DNA of 64,000 nt, taken from positions 111,704 through 175,703 of the forward strand of contig JAQMWT010000138.1 in NCBI GenBank assembly GCA_029834535.1, read 5' to 3'. The DNA comes from Chrysophaeum taylorii (lineage: Eukaryota > Sar > Pelagophyceae > Pelagomonadales > Pelagomonadaceae). The notes under the pieces are model-generated. The model did no database searches, had not been told where the DNA came from, and saw nothing but the letters and a program-made list of their open reading frames with translations. The position numbers and the translations under genes were made by a program. Position 1 is the first letter of the stretch; each line of letters opens with the position of its first letter. Shown here piece after piece: positions 42,037 to 52,141 of this stretch.

Positions 42037-43183
42037 TCAGAGAAGCTTGGGGGCGCTATAGTCGGCGCAGCACAATGCTGCTTGCGTGTTGGAGCAACAC
42101 TCGCACTTGCCACGCGCCCTCTGCAGCGAGGCGCCTTCGCGCTTCTGCTCAGCATGGCGGCGCTTCCAGAACTCGTGTTGGGAGAGGGGGCGGATAGTGT
42201 GTGTCCAAACAGGCGCAGGTCCCGTACTGGGGCAGCACGAGGAGGTGAGCGATGACACGCGAGACAAGGACGACGACGAAGCGCGGACCGGCCGGCGCGG
42301 AGCGGACTGGCAACTTGCTGGGTGAACTCGGTGAAGGTCAGGTCCTTCCCCTTGCGGTGGAAATAAATGGACGTAGGCAAGGTAGGCGTTGGTGTGGATG
42401 ATGCCGAGGAAGGTCGCGAACGCTAGGCAAAACCACGCGGCCGTCCGCCAGGCCTGCTCTAGAGCGAGGCCGAATTGGCGGTAGTGATTGTGGACATCGA
42501 TGGCCGGGGCGCCTCCGACGTAGTCCTCAACAGGCTTGGAGCGAGGGACCAGTCGGAATACTCTCAGAACCTCTTCGAATCGAGAACGCGACACGAACCT
42601 TCCGAAGTTGGGAGGTGGAAAAAGGTACTCCGCGTCGTCATCCCCCGGCTTCTCCCAGTAGACGCGGCGCTCCCCCTCGACGTCGTGCAGTTTGGCAGCA
42701 GTCGCCGCCACCATCTCATCGACGGTCGCCATCGGATAAAAACCGCATGAAGTATTTGAACGGCGTCCGCTCGCGGCCAGGGTCGTCCTTCCAGCGCAGC
42801 AGAGAGGCCCCCGACCGACGCTCGGCGCGATAATCTCGCGGGATGCCGTCCGACTGCTTGGTCCAGTCCATAGTCCAGGTCTTCTGACGATCGGTGAGGC
42901 GAATCGCGTTCTCGCCCACTTGCTCCTCTGCCGGCGACTCTCTCTGCCGGCCCCGGCACCTCCGCAAACAACTAGTCGTTTTCCCCCTCTCCTCGTCGCT
43001 GTCAGTACCAGGGGCCTCCTGCTGGTTCGCTGGGAAAAGCTTCGCCGTCCTGAGCTTCGTCGAGTCGTCGTCGAAACCCTCCCACTCCACGATCCACCGA
43101 GCTCGTTTGCCACCACCAGTAGGCAGACAAGCACCGTCGTCCCAAAAAAAACCGTGGTCTGGCCTTTGCGTTGATGCCTCCAT
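42037..43183 (-). pseudogene. PiggyBac-like transposase with internal deletion
   Basis: One open frame joins an N-terminal transposase piece (PPPNFGRFVSRSRFEEVLRV, about 42,540-42,625, the region just before the DDE core in piggyBac proteins) directly to a C-terminal piece (YVGGAPAIDVHNHYRQFGLA then EQAWRTAAWF and TNAYLAYVHLF, about 42,350-42,520, the Gly-Gly-x-Asp and Asn-Ala-Tyr region after the core). The catalytic core of roughly 200 residues that should lie between is missing; the join is near 42,535 at SKPVEDY. Upstream, another frame reads RWIVEWEGFDDDSTKLRTAK, implying a further shift near 42,720. Inactive; possibly a domesticated or simply decayed copy. Confidence 0.55.
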
Positions 43184-43485
43184 CCTCGACTGGCCCGCCG
43201 CGATCCGCCATTTCTCAGCCCCACCGACGCGTACGAGGTCGCGGCGTGTTTGCGATTGGCCTACCCACCCATTACTTCACGACGCTCCCATTATTACTAC
43301 GTCAAGCCACTTACGTGGCCTGACGTGGTATGAAGGTCTTTGTTGTCCCAGGGGATAATAATAACCCCTTGGTTGTACCGAGGAGAGTTTGGGGGAGCGT
43401 GCTGACGCGGCGCTGACGCGGCGCGACGATGAGCCTCTGCTGTGTCAGGCGTTGAATAGAGGCGCGGTCTACAGAGTTTAGCAAA
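43184..43485. other. Intergenic, probable promoter of ABC1 kinase gene
   Basis: About 300 bp. GCTGACGCGGC is repeated at about 43,400-43,420. No TATA-like box was clear. Confidence 0.35.
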
Positions 43486-46080
43486 ATGCGGTCCCTCCTC
43501 GTGCGCGTGTTGTCGCTGAGCTTGTCGTCGATGGGGTTGCTTACGCCATGCAGTAAAGGCCCTCCTCGGATTGGAGGCGGCAAGCGGTCGGCATCGAAAC
43601 AGGGTATTGTCATGTCGTCGACGCGTGCACCCGCAGAGCGACTGGCGGCTGCGGGGGCGGTGTCGGCTGCGAGCGTCGCCGCCGCCGCGGTGAACCAGGC
43701 CGTGGAGATGTCGACGCTGAGCGGGTTCGACGCGTCTCGGTCTTACGTCGCAATTTCGGGCGACGGGGGAATCGACGAAGAGACGGGGTTGCCGTTGAGC
43801 TACGACAAGGGCGCCATCGAAAAATATTGGCGGGAGCAAGGGTCGGCGCTTCAGCAGCGGTGGTCTGAGTTTTTGAGGCTGTCCGTGCCGTTTTTGTTGC
43901 GGGTCGCGACGATGCTCGTCCAGGGAGGCGTCGAGGAGCTGTCGGCGAACGACGCATCGCTCGCGCGCGAAGCGCGGATCATCTGCGAGAAGCTCGGGCC
44001 GACATTCATCAAGCTCGCGCAGACGCTGAGCGTGAGGCCGGACGTGCTGCCGCCGGCCGCGCTCGAGGAGCTCGCGCTCCTTCAGGACTCGGTGGAGGCG
44101 TTCGACACGGACGTCGCGATCGCGCAAATCAAGAAAGAACTCGAGGTAGCGAACTTGACGGAGGTGTTCGCGCACATCTCCGAGGAACCCGTGGCCGCGG
44201 CGAGTCTCGCGCAAGTGTACAAGGCGCAGCTCACGACGGGCGAGTGGGTCGCGGTGAAGGTGCAGCGACCGCGGATTCTCGAGGTAGTGAGCAAGGACTT
44301 GTACGTGCTGCGGCGGGCGGTCGAGATCTACCAGAGGCTGATGGACCGGTTCGCGCCGCAGCAAAAAACCAACTACGTCGCGCTTCTCAACGAGTGGGCT
44401 GTTGGGTTTTATAGCGAACTCGACTTCATGGGCGAAGTTCTCAACCAAAAGGAGCTCCGAAAGGCGCTCGTCGATCCCGACTCGCCAACTCGCTGCGAGC
44501 GCGTCTGCGTGCCGCGGCCCTACGATTCGCTCTGCACCGCGCGCCTCGCCGTGACCGAGTGGGTCGACGGTGTCAAGCTGAGCGCGTGCCCGACAGACCA
44601 AATCAGGGACCTTACGCCCGTCGCCCAGGAGGCGTTCCTCGTCCAGCTGTTGGATCTCGGCGTGTTTCACGCCGACCCTCATCCGGGCAACCTACTTCGG
44701 CTCCACGACGGGCGGCTCGCGCTGCTGGACTTTGGGCTTGTCGCGCGCGTCAACGTCGACGATCAAGACGTCATGGTCTCGGCGCTCATCCACCTCGCCA
44801 ATCGCGACTACCCGAGCCTCGTCGACGACTTCGTAAAACTCGGGATCTTGCCAAAGGACACGAACCGGCCCGTCGTCGTGCCGCTAATGGATAAGGCGTT
44901 GAGCCCGTACGTCGCGGGCGGTGGCTTCGACGCGTTCCAGCAACGCGTGCGCGCCAACTACGGCATGGGCAACGGCGCCGCCTCGAACGTCGGAGGTTTC
45001 CAGGCGATGACGCGCGACGCGCTCTCGGTGCTCAACGACGTTCCGTTTTCAATCCCGCCCTACTTTGCGCTCCTCGGCCGCGCGATCGTGACGCTCGAGG
45101 GCATCGCCCTCACGGGCGACCCCGAATACGCGTTGATCCAAGAGGCCTATCCGTTCGTGTCGCGAAAGCTCCTCTCGGGCGATCGGCCCGCGCTTCGCTC
45201 CGCGCTCAGGGACGCGCTCTACGAGGGCCGCGGCACCAAGCTCAACCCGCGTCGTCTTGTCGGCCTCGTTGCCTCGGCGGTCGCGACGACCACAAAAGCA
45301 GCCGACGGATCCACCTCGGCCTTCTTCGACGCCGAGGCCCTCGCCGACGCCGTCGACTCCAAAACGGCCGTCGCGACCGTCGCGAGGTACGTCCTCTCCG
45401 ATCGCGGCGCGGCCTTGCGACAGGTGGTCGAGGCCGAGGCTGTATCGGCCCTCGACGTCCTCTCGCGCCAAGCCTCGCGTCGCGCCTTCGAACGCAGCCT
45501 CGACGCCCCGCGCTCGCTCGTCCGATCGGTCCCGCTCTTTGGCTCGCTCGTTCCAGCTTCCGTTGTTCCGGACCCCGCGACAACGCCCGTCCCGCTCGTC
45601 GTGCCCAGTACGCCGCCGCGCGTCGCCTTTGGATCCCCAAAGCAAATCCTCGACCTCGCTGTCCCGCCCCTCGACAAGGACGACGAACTCTATGCGCTCG
45701 ACCTCCTCCAGCTCGCGCGCTCCGTCCTCGGCGACGACTTCTCGCGTCTCCTCGACGCGTTTATCGTCGGCAACGCCAGCCCCTTCGCCACGAGCCCCAT
45801 CCTGGCTGTCTCCTCGCTCCTCGACCTCGCGGCGGCCGTCACCTTGCTCGCCGATCGCAATCCTCTCGTCCAACCTTTCCTCGATCTCTTGGACGCGGCG
45901 CCTTCGCGACGACGGATACGACCCGCCGACGACGCCCTCGTGATGAGCGACCTTCTCGACGGCCTCGACGACAGGGAACGCGCACAACTCCGCGACCTCG
46001 GCGCTCGCGTCCTTGAGAGGCTCGCACAGAAAACGACCGACAGGCTCCAGCCCTTCATCGACGGCCGCCCGCTCGTTTGA
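43486..46080 (+). CDS. ABC1/ADCK/UbiB-family atypical kinase, plastid type
   Basis: 864 residues, single exon, ATG at 43486. The N-terminal ~80 residues are Ser/Arg/Ala-rich and could include organelle targeting. The ABC1 core spans about 150-520: the KxGQ-type helix appears as GPTFIKLAQTLSVRPD (Gly replaced by Ala), the Ala-rich loop as AAASLAQVYKA, catalytic Lys in WVAVKVQRP, the Glu of EVLNQKE, HADPHPGNLL with the catalytic Asp/Asn, and the metal-binding LLDFGLVAR. Family members regulate prenylquinone and isoprenoid metabolism in mitochondria and plastids; the long C-terminal extension (about 340 residues, Asp/Leu/Ala helical) is typical of plastid plastoglobule ABC1Ks. The Gly-to-Ala change in KxGQ affects nucleotide handling in some homologues. 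Confidence 0.93.
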   Translation: MRSLLVRVLSLSLSSMGLLTPCSKGPPRIGGGKRSASKQGIVMSSTRAPAERLAAAGAVSAASVAAAAVNQAVEMSTLSGFDASRSYVAISGDGGIDEETGLPLSYDKGAIEKYWREQGSALQQRWSEFLRLSVPFLLRVATMLVQGGVEELSANDASLAREARIICEKLGPTFIKLAQTLSVRPDVLPPAALEELALLQDSVEAFDTDVAIAQIKKELEVANLTEVFAHISEEPVAAASLAQVYKAQLTTGEWVAVKVQRPRILEVVSKDLYVLRRAVEIYQRLMDRFAPQQKTNYVALLNEWAVGFYSELDFMGEVLNQKELRKALVDPDSPTRCERVCVPRPYDSLCTARLAVTEWVDGVKLSACPTDQIRDLTPVAQEAFLVQLLDLGVFHADPHPGNLLRLHDGRLALLDFGLVARVNVDDQDVMVSALIHLANRDYPSLVDDFVKLGILPKDTNRPVVVPLMDKALSPYVAGGGFDAFQQRVRANYGMGNGAASNVGGFQAMTRDALSVLNDVPFSIPPYFALLGRAIVTLEGIALTGDPEYALIQEAYPFVSRKLLSGDRPALRSALRDALYEGRGTKLNPRRLVGLVASAVATTTKAADGSTSAFFDAEALADAVDSKTAVATVARYVLSDRGAALRQVVEAEAVSALDVLSRQASRRAFERSLDAPRSLVRSVPLFGSLVPASVVPDPATTPVPLVVPSTPPRVAFGSPKQILDLAVPPLDKDDELYALDLLQLARSVLGDDFSRLLDAFIVGNASPFATSPILAVSSLLDLAAAVTLLADRNPLVQPFLDLLDAAPSRRRIRPADDALVMSDLLDGLDDRERAQLRDLGARVLERLAQKTTDRLQPFIDGRPLV

Positions 46081-46354
46081 GATCTCGTCGTGACGACCTC
46101 CGAGTATATCGATCTCCAGCGCGCTGACGACCAAGTCTTTGAGTTGACTGGCGCTTGCCTGGTTTCGTGGGCTTTCGCATCACTGACACCCGCCTCGTCT
46201 TTCTTTCTTTTCTTTCTTTTCTTTCTTTTCTTTTTTTCTTTCTACACGTTATTAGGGCCTGCCTTCATTGTGTATTAATCCCGGTTTGGTTTGTCTGGAG
46301 CCGGAAATCCAAGACGATCTAGCGAGAGTGTGCGCAGGACGCCCGCCTCTTCTA

Positions 46355-46377
46355 GGCAGTCGACCTTAAAAGACCCC
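46355..46377 (+). repeat. Dispersed AGCAGTCGAC-TTTAAA motif, copy 4
   Basis: Reads GGCAGTCGACCTTAAAAGAC, with one base less in the T/A run than the other copies. Confidence 0.6.
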
Positions 46378-47506
46378 TCTTTCCCACCCAGTACCCGTGG
46401 GCGGTGCTGAAAATTATTCCAAGGCGCAAATTTCGATCCGGCTCAGATATTATTCGCACCTGCCTGGGTTCTAGCAATAATTTGCTCCGCCGAAGAGGTG
46501 TCTGCCTGCTCCAACGTTGTTGTCCTCAAATAAAAAGCCGCACGTTGGCCAATTTCGGGCGCCGTGTTGTACGCGTCATTTATCTGAGGCTTGTCTGGGA
46601 GGACAAATGACATTCCCTGCACCTTCTTCGCTGGCTTTACGCGATACGATGATTGTGACCGCCTGTGGTGTATGTTGTGACAGCCAACGCATATCTCACA
46701 AAAGTGCGATACTCGACTTTGAGCGCCATCGGCAATGAGGTGCGCATGAGAGATGCGAACATCTTAGGAGACAAGTCGGAGCTATTGCTATGCGTGTTTA
46801 TGCTGCCACAGGAGACGAGTCGGGGCTGTTGCTAGGCGTGTCTTTGTTGCCGCTGAATGAAACGGCGACTGTGGACATACGCGACACGAGACCGCGAGGT
46901 CGCAGACATCAACGTTGGCAACAGAACACATCAGCGAAACAACAAAGCCCAAGTGCCGTCGCTGATCAATACTGAGTACGAAAGTTAGTTACTCTCAAAA
47001 ATGGATCGGGCCGACCGGCGAGCATGAGAAACTGCCGAACTCCTGAGACTTATTACATGGCGGATGGAAATGCAGGGCCAGCTGTTTGCATGTTTACCGA
47101 GCTGATGTTTGGCAGCGACATTCGATTTGAAGCCGGCTGAGGTTGCTGCTGCACCTGCTGCTTCACGCCAGCGGTAACGAGCCAACAGTCGTTCGCGCGC
47201 CCGCTTTGCGGACGCGACTCGCGCAAAGCAGTACCTCTTGATGTAGAGCGACCTACCAACGGCGGCAGATGATCCCCGCGTTGGCCACCACACGGCCACG
47301 AACGAGGTTTTCCGCGCCTGGTGGGTTGGTGCGCGCGGCCAGGAAGGCAAGAGGCAGACGCTGCGAAGCATCTTGCGGTAGTAGGTACTGTCTTCAGTTG
47401 CGTGTGTTTCGCAGAGCACCGTTGCCTCTCTATCCAATTACAAGCTGGGGGCCGTCAAAGTGTCTGTTGGGTCAAAAACTCTAATAAGTCAATCGACAGT
47501 TGTCTT

Positions 47507-47529
47507 AGCAGTCGACATTTAAAGACAGT
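47507..47529 (+). repeat. Dispersed AGCAGTCGAC-TTTAAA motif, copy 5
   Basis: Contains AGCAGTCGACATTTAAAG and matches the minus strand of 7328-7350 over all 23 bp. It lies about 80 bp before the acidic-protein gene start. Confidence 0.7.
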
Positions 47530-47607
47530 TGGCCCCTAGGATTTTAAACGGGCAAAAATACAATAACACGGTCAAAGGTGTCGTGTGTGTCGTACGAGTT
47601 GTTCAAC

Positions 47608-48131
47608 ATGGCCGTGACGATAGATCCAGCATTGACCGAAACGATGTCTTCTCCTGTGACCGAGACGACGGACGCTAAGTCGCCTCTGCGTAATTTCAGT
47701 CCATTGGCGTCTCACATACTTGACGTCCACAGAACCACTCGACCAGAATCAGCTCCCCGACATCGACACGTAAGTGGAGAGTCCGAGGTGTTTGTAAGCC
47801 GGCACGCAGGCCCGTCGACGAGAAGAATGTTCTCAGCTCCCGGCTGCGGCCCAAGCCCAAGGTTGTCAATCCAAAGGTGCAACCGCAAGACATCGAGGGC
47901 GACGACGAAGAGGACGACGACGACGAAGACTTCGTGTACGAGATCGAGGAGGATCCGATTGAGATGGCTCTCGTGGATAGGCCTGAACCATGGATTCGCG
48001 GGAGCCTGGACGGGGATTTGGACAGTGATGCTGACCGCGTTTACGAAGATACGACTATAGAGGTACACCATATCGACGACGATCTGCCCGACAATTGCCC
48101 GAAATTTTGCATTGACTTCAACTCGTGTTGA
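47608..48131 (+). CDS. Small acidic protein, spliced, unknown
   Basis: Starts near ATG 47608 (MAVTIDPALTETMSSPV). A 40-nt intron with ends GTAAGT...CACGCAG at about 47,770-47,809 joins LDQNQLPDIDT to PVDEKNVLSSRLRPKPKVVN, and the last exon continues VQPQDIEGDDEEDDDDEDFV and EEDPIEMALVDRPEPWIRGS to a stop at 48131. A further small upstream intron is needed (acceptor TTTCAG at about 47,700) but its donor was not settled. The product is about 150 residues and strongly acidic, like histone-chaperone-type or ribosome-assembly acidic proteins, but no family was recognised. Confidence 0.45.
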
Positions 48132-49049
48132 GAGAGCGCACGCACTAATAATGTGCGGCGGCGGCGGCGGCGGCGGCGTTTACCACCATGGCCACATTCA
48201 TTTACTACTACACCGTCAAATTGTAAAATACCGAGGCGAAGCTCCAAAAACAGCATTATGTGCCTCTCTATCACGCCGAGGAAACGATGCGCGGGTCCCG
48301 ACTGTGCGCGGACCTCGCACTATTGGGGCGTCCCCCACAAGGAAGGAGGGAGGAAGGGGAGTAGTAACGAAATGCCTCAAAACCTTGGGACGCTACAAGA
48401 TGGGGTGAGGTAGCGCATCAAATCGCGCTGCCTTTTCGTGATGCAACTCTGCAGCGCAGCGTCCAGCCGTGACACCCGGATCTTCGTAGCGGTGACGGGG
48501 CCGGTTCTTAGATTTCGGTTGAACGTGACCTAAAACGACGTACCCACGGACGCCTAGTCCTCCGAGCTGTCTCTGCGGAGCAGACGATTGGATTCGGCAA
48601 GCCCAGCGACGACCGTGCGGCCGTACTTCGACGAGCGGGCCGCCCAGTAATTGAGTGTGCGGTTCATTGCAGCAAACAGGTAACGTAATATGCTCGAAGG
48701 TTCGACGTCGTAACGCCTACGCGCCAGCTGGAAATAATTGAAAGGCAACCGTTAGAACCAACCCCCCATCAGCCGGGCTGAATTTTGTTTTCCGTTGGGT
48801 GTTTCACTTTTCGAACACCGGCTCTCACTCACCACCATCAAGCAGGCGAAAAACAATTGGCACTGACGTCGGAGCCGCGCAGCTGAGAGCTCGAGGGAGG
48901 CGTCTGCCGTCGGTGGAGTCAGTCCTCGCGGCGATTTCCGCTTGAGTTGGGCGATATCGACAGGACGCATTCTTCGGCGGCGGCGGCGGCGGCGGCCTTT
49001 CGGCCAAAATTGATTGAGTCAATATAATTATTTGTTGGCGAGCGAAGAT
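48132..49049. other. Intergenic with two GGC microsatellites
   Basis: GGC runs are at 48155-48178 and about 48975-48996, the latter about 55 bp before the CDK start. No supported gene between them. Confidence 0.5.
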
Positions 49050-49973
49050 ATGCAGCAGTACGAGAAGGTGGAGAAAGTGGGCGAGGGCACGTACGGAGTG
49101 GTGTACAAGGTTCGGAACCTGCGGACGCACGCCATCTTAGCCCTGAAGAAGATTCGACTGGCGGACGAAGAGGAGGGGGTTCCGGCCACGGCCATCCGAG
49201 AGATCTCGCTGCTCAAGGAGCTGACGCACCCGAACATCGTCGCGCTCCACGACGTGGTGTACGTACACTCGAAACTGTACCTGGCCTTCGAGTTCCTGGA
49301 GCAAGACCTGAAGCGGTACATGGACGCGCACCACCGCGGGCTCGAACCCGCTATAACGACGAGTTTTGTCTTTCAGATTCTGTGCGGCGTTGCGTACTGC
49401 CACGAACGGCGCGTCCTGCACCGCGACCTCAAGCCCCAGAATCTGCTCCTCGACGCCCACGGCACCGTCAAGTTAGCTGACTTTGGCCTCGCGCGCGCCT
49501 TCTCTTCTAGCGCGCGCCGAGCCTACACGCACGAGGTGGTAACGCTCTGGTACCGCGCCCCGGAGATCCTCTTGGGCGCCGAGCACTACTCGACCCCCGT
49601 CGATCTCTGGAGCGTTGGATGCATCTTCGCCGAGATGGCCTCCTGTCGGCCCTTGTTCCCCGGCGATTCTGAGATCGACGAGCTCTTCCGCATCTTTCGA
49701 GTTTGCGGCACGCCCAGCGACACCACCTGGACCGGCGTCTCCCGCCTCCCAAACTACAAGACCGAGTTTCCCAAGTGGCACCCCCAGCGCCTCGAAAAAA
49801 CTGTCCCCGAGCTCGCGCACGACCACGTGGCCCTCCTCCTTCTCGGCTCCATGCTCACCTACGCTCCCGCGCACCGGATCACCAGCCATGACGCCCTCGA
49901 CCACGACTATTTCGCGCGAGGCTTCGACAAGTCACTCTACTCAAACTCTGTTGTCCCCCTCGGCTGCTGCTAG
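49050..49973 (+). CDS. Cyclin-dependent kinase (CDK1/2 type)
   Basis: 307 residues, single exon. ATG 49050 gives [20 protein letters not shown], matching the usual CDK start; an upstream in-frame TTG at 49014 is not needed. All kinase features are present: Gly-loop GEGTYG with the Thr-Tyr inhibitory pair, LALKKIRL Lys, the cyclin-binding helix PATAIRE (in place of PSTAIRE), [21 protein letters not shown], activation-loop [17 protein letters not shown] with the CAK target Thr, and [12 protein letters not shown]. It would drive cell-cycle transitions with a cyclin. The C-terminus is slightly longer than human CDK2 and ends VVPLGCC. Confidence 0.95.
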   Translation: MQQYEKVEKVGEGTYGVVYKVRNLRTHAILALKKIRLADEEEGVPATAIREISLLKELTHPNIVALHDVVYVHSKLYLAFEFLEQDLKRYMDAHHRGLEPAITTSFVFQILCGVAYCHERRVLHRDLKPQNLLLDAHGTVKLADFGLARAFSSSARRAYTHEVVTLWYRAPEILLGAEHYSTPVDLWSVGCIFAEMASCRPLFPGDSEIDELFRIFRVCGTPSDTTWTGVSRLPNYKTEFPKWHPQRLEKTVPELAHDHVALLLLGSMLTYAPAHRITSHDALDHDYFARGFDKSLYSNSVVPLGCC

Positions 49974-50273
49974 GGCGCGCTCTCTTCTTCTTCTTCTTCT
50001 TCTTCTTCTTCTTCTTTGCAGTGGGATTAACTACGACTTTCCTTTTTTGACGTGCGATCTCGATCTGCGCGCAAAACACTGATCATGATGATGATGTGGC
50101 GCGCCAAGACGACGATGACGACGACGACGACGACGACGACGCCGACGCCGACGACGACGCCGACGCCGACGACGACGCCGACGCCGACGACGACGCCGAC
50201 GCCGACGACGACTTAGTATAGCAACCAACGATGGGTTGAAAGAAAGAAAACAAATACTACGACATTGACTTTG
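49974..50273. repeat. TTC and GAC/GCC trinucleotide repeats between convergent genes
   Basis: A TTC run is at about 49986-50015 and a GAC/GACGCC run of about 100 bp at 50112-50214. They separate the 3' ends of the CDK and acyltransferase genes. Confidence 0.95.
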
Positions 50274-51368
50274 TCATCGTCGTGGGATGTGCCGCCCGGT
50301 TTCGATTAGGTGCTGGTGTTGCTGGAGGTCGACGAGAGCCCGCTCGACGCGCGCGAGGATGCGGGTATAGAGCTCGGCGTCGGTGTCGGTGGAATGGGGC
50401 CAGGTGCGACCGTGACCGTAGCGGCGAAGCGGGCCGTACTTGCGTTCGTGGTCGGAGATGAGGTCCTGGAAGTCAATGGGACGGCCGAAGGCGACGGAAA
50501 CTTTTTTGTCGCTTTTCCAAAGCTTGCTCTCGCAGCGACCGGTCGAGTCGTAGGGCATGAAGGCGTCCATGCCGGCGTGGACAAAGGGGACGACGAGGAG
50601 AGGCGTCGGGGCGTGCGCGATGAGCTTGGCCGTGCCGCGCTTCAAGGACCCGAATTTGGCTCTCGCGGCGTCCGAGCGCTCGTTGGCGTGCGAGCCGCGG
50701 CCGCGACCGACCGTGCTGCCCTGATAGACGTGTCCCTCGGGAAACATGTGGACCCATTGCCCTCGCGCGAGCTTGTCGGCGAGCGTAGCGAGCGCGGGCT
50801 GGTCGACGCCGCCGCCCCGCTTTATCGGGAGCGTCTTGCCGGCGCCGAAGAAGGCCGAGACGATCGCGCCGCGGCTGAAGCAGACTTCTTGGGAGCAGGC
50901 CGCCCAGCGCGCGCGCGCGGGGTCGAGGCTCAAAGGCAGCGGCAGGATCGCACCGAGCAGAAACGGATCGTCGAGGACCGAGGTGTGGTTACTCACGGTG
51001 AGCAATCCGCGGCCGTCGCGCCGTCTTACGCTCCTCACGAAATAATCGTAAGCGTCGTCGTCGGTGTCGACGCGGAGCTCGTTCTGGAACCGGAGGGCCG
51101 CGTGGCCCGCGAGCGACACGAGGGGCACCACGACGGCCCGCGCCGCCGCGAGCCCTAACGCCGTCGCCGCGTTGGGCGTCCCGAGCCACTCCTCGACGCG
51201 CGACCGCCGGTCCACCACGCGCCAGCCGCTCCCGACCGGAATCTCGTGCCCGCGGCTCTTGTACCACAGCCCATCGCTCGCGTCGGCGAACGGCCGCTCG
51301 AGCACAGTCGCCACTGCGACGCTCCCGCCGACGACGCCCCCACCGACAACGACCAGTCTTCGTCGCAT
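50274..51368 (-). CDS. Tafazzin-like phospholipid acyltransferase
   Basis: 364 residues, single exon, ATG at 51368. The HxxxxD-type motif is VSNHTSVLDDPFLLGA (the LDDP form is characteristic of tafazzins), followed by RWAACSQEVCFSRGAIVSAF, LPIKRGGGVDQPALATLADK and the second motif GQWVHMFPEGHV. The later segments AKLIAHAPTPLLVVPFVHAG and MDAFMPYD also fit. The N-terminus MRRRLVVVGGGVVGGSVAVA is a hydrophobic anchor or targeting segment. Tafazzin remodels cardiolipin acyl chains in mitochondria; a general LPLAT role cannot be excluded. Only 39 bp separate its start from the divergent DnaJ gene. Confidence 0.85.
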   Translation of the reverse strand: MRRRLVVVGGGVVGGSVAVATVLERPFADASDGLWYKSRGHEIPVGSGWRVVDRRSRVEEWLGTPNAATALGLAAARAVVVPLVSLAGHAALRFQNELRVDTDDDAYDYFVRSVRRRDGRGLLTVSNHTSVLDDPFLLGAILPLPLSLDPARARWAACSQEVCFSRGAIVSAFFGAGKTLPIKRGGGVDQPALATLADKLARGQWVHMFPEGHVYQGSTVGRGRGSHANERSDAARAKFGSLKRGTAKLIAHAPTPLLVVPFVHAGMDAFMPYDSTGRCESKLWKSDKKVSVAFGRPIDFQDLISDHERKYGPLRRYGHGRTWPHSTDTDAELYTRILARVERALVDLQQHQHLIETGRHIPRR

Positions 51369-51407
51369 GAGAGAGAGGTCCGTTGAAAACCTCGGAGGAG
51401 ATCCACG
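51369..51407. promoter_or_regulatory. 39-bp divergent promoter, tafazzin-like / DnaJ genes
   Basis: The start codons at 51368 (minus) and 51408 (plus) are 39 bp apart, so transcription starts must either be extremely close to the start codons or lie inside the opposing coding sequence. Confidence 0.5.
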
Positions 51408-52141
51408 ATGGCGCCGGCGGCCAACCCCAAGTCGGACGACTACTACGCCGTGCTTGGGCTGCCGCGCAACGCGAGCCCGGAGGCAGTCAAGAAGGCCTAC
51501 AAAAAGTGCGCGGTCAAGTACCATCCCGTGAGGAGTGCTGGCACCAAGACGTGTTGACCGCGCGAACGCAGGACAAAAACCCCGGGGACAAGGAGGCCGA
51601 GGAAAACTTCAAACGGATCGCGGAGGCCTTCTCGGTCCTCAGCGACACCCAAAAGCGCGCCGCATACGACCGCTTCGGCAAGGACGGCGCGCGCGTCGCC
51701 GAGCAGCGACAGGACGGAGGGTCGGGGGTCCCGTTCACGCGGGTCGACCCCGAGGAGATCTTCCGCCAGTTCTTCAACGCTCAAGGCGGCGGTGCCGGCT
51801 TCCCCTTCGCGCAGCCCGGCGGGGCGACCTTCTTTTTCAACGGCCGACCCGTCAACTTTCCAAACTTCCGACGACAAACCGACAACAACGGCCAGCAGCA
51901 ACAGCAGGTCCCGGAATTCGTCCAGACACTCCAGCAAGTCCTCGCCACCGTCCCCCCCCCCATCCTCGTCGTCGGCGGCAGCATCCTCGCCATGGTTGGC
52001 TTGCGTATTTTCTCCACCCTTGCCGTGGTCGTCGTCTCCCAGATGCCCCTCATCATGCCGGCCTTCCTCTTTGCGCCGGAGCGCATGCGGCCCGGCATCA
52101 TCATCGCCATCATCCTCCTGGGTCTCCTCGGGATCGTCTGA
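51408..52141 (+). CDS. DnaJ-domain membrane co-chaperone, 2 exons
   Basis: Exons 51408-51527 and 51572-52141 (690 nt, 229 residues), intron 44 nt (GTGAGG...ACGCAG). J domain at residues 10-75: [60 protein letters not shown]. The catalytic His-Pro-Asp is split by the intron (His-Pro in exon 1, Asp in exon 2). A Gly/Phe-rich segment follows ([18 protein letters not shown]), then two or three C-terminal membrane spans ([53 protein letters not shown]). Similar in design to ER-anchored J proteins; stimulates Hsp70 at a membrane (organelle not determined). Confidence 0.85.

Larger units (their letters stand above)
46081..47607. other. Intergenic; TTTC microsatellite and two AGCAGTCGAC motifs
   Basis: No gene supported in 1.5 kb. 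TTTCT/TTTTC repeats are at about 46,200-46,240. Copies of the dispersed motif lie at 46355-46377 and 47507-47529. Confidence 0.5.

Noticed and set aside
43297-44682. 461-codon minus-strand open frame opposite the ABC1 kinase
   Set aside because: Antisense shadow; repetitive Arg/His/Leu sequence without domain.
45049-46134. 361-codon minus-strand frame over the ABC1 kinase C-terminus
   Set aside because: Antisense shadow of GC-rich coding sequence.
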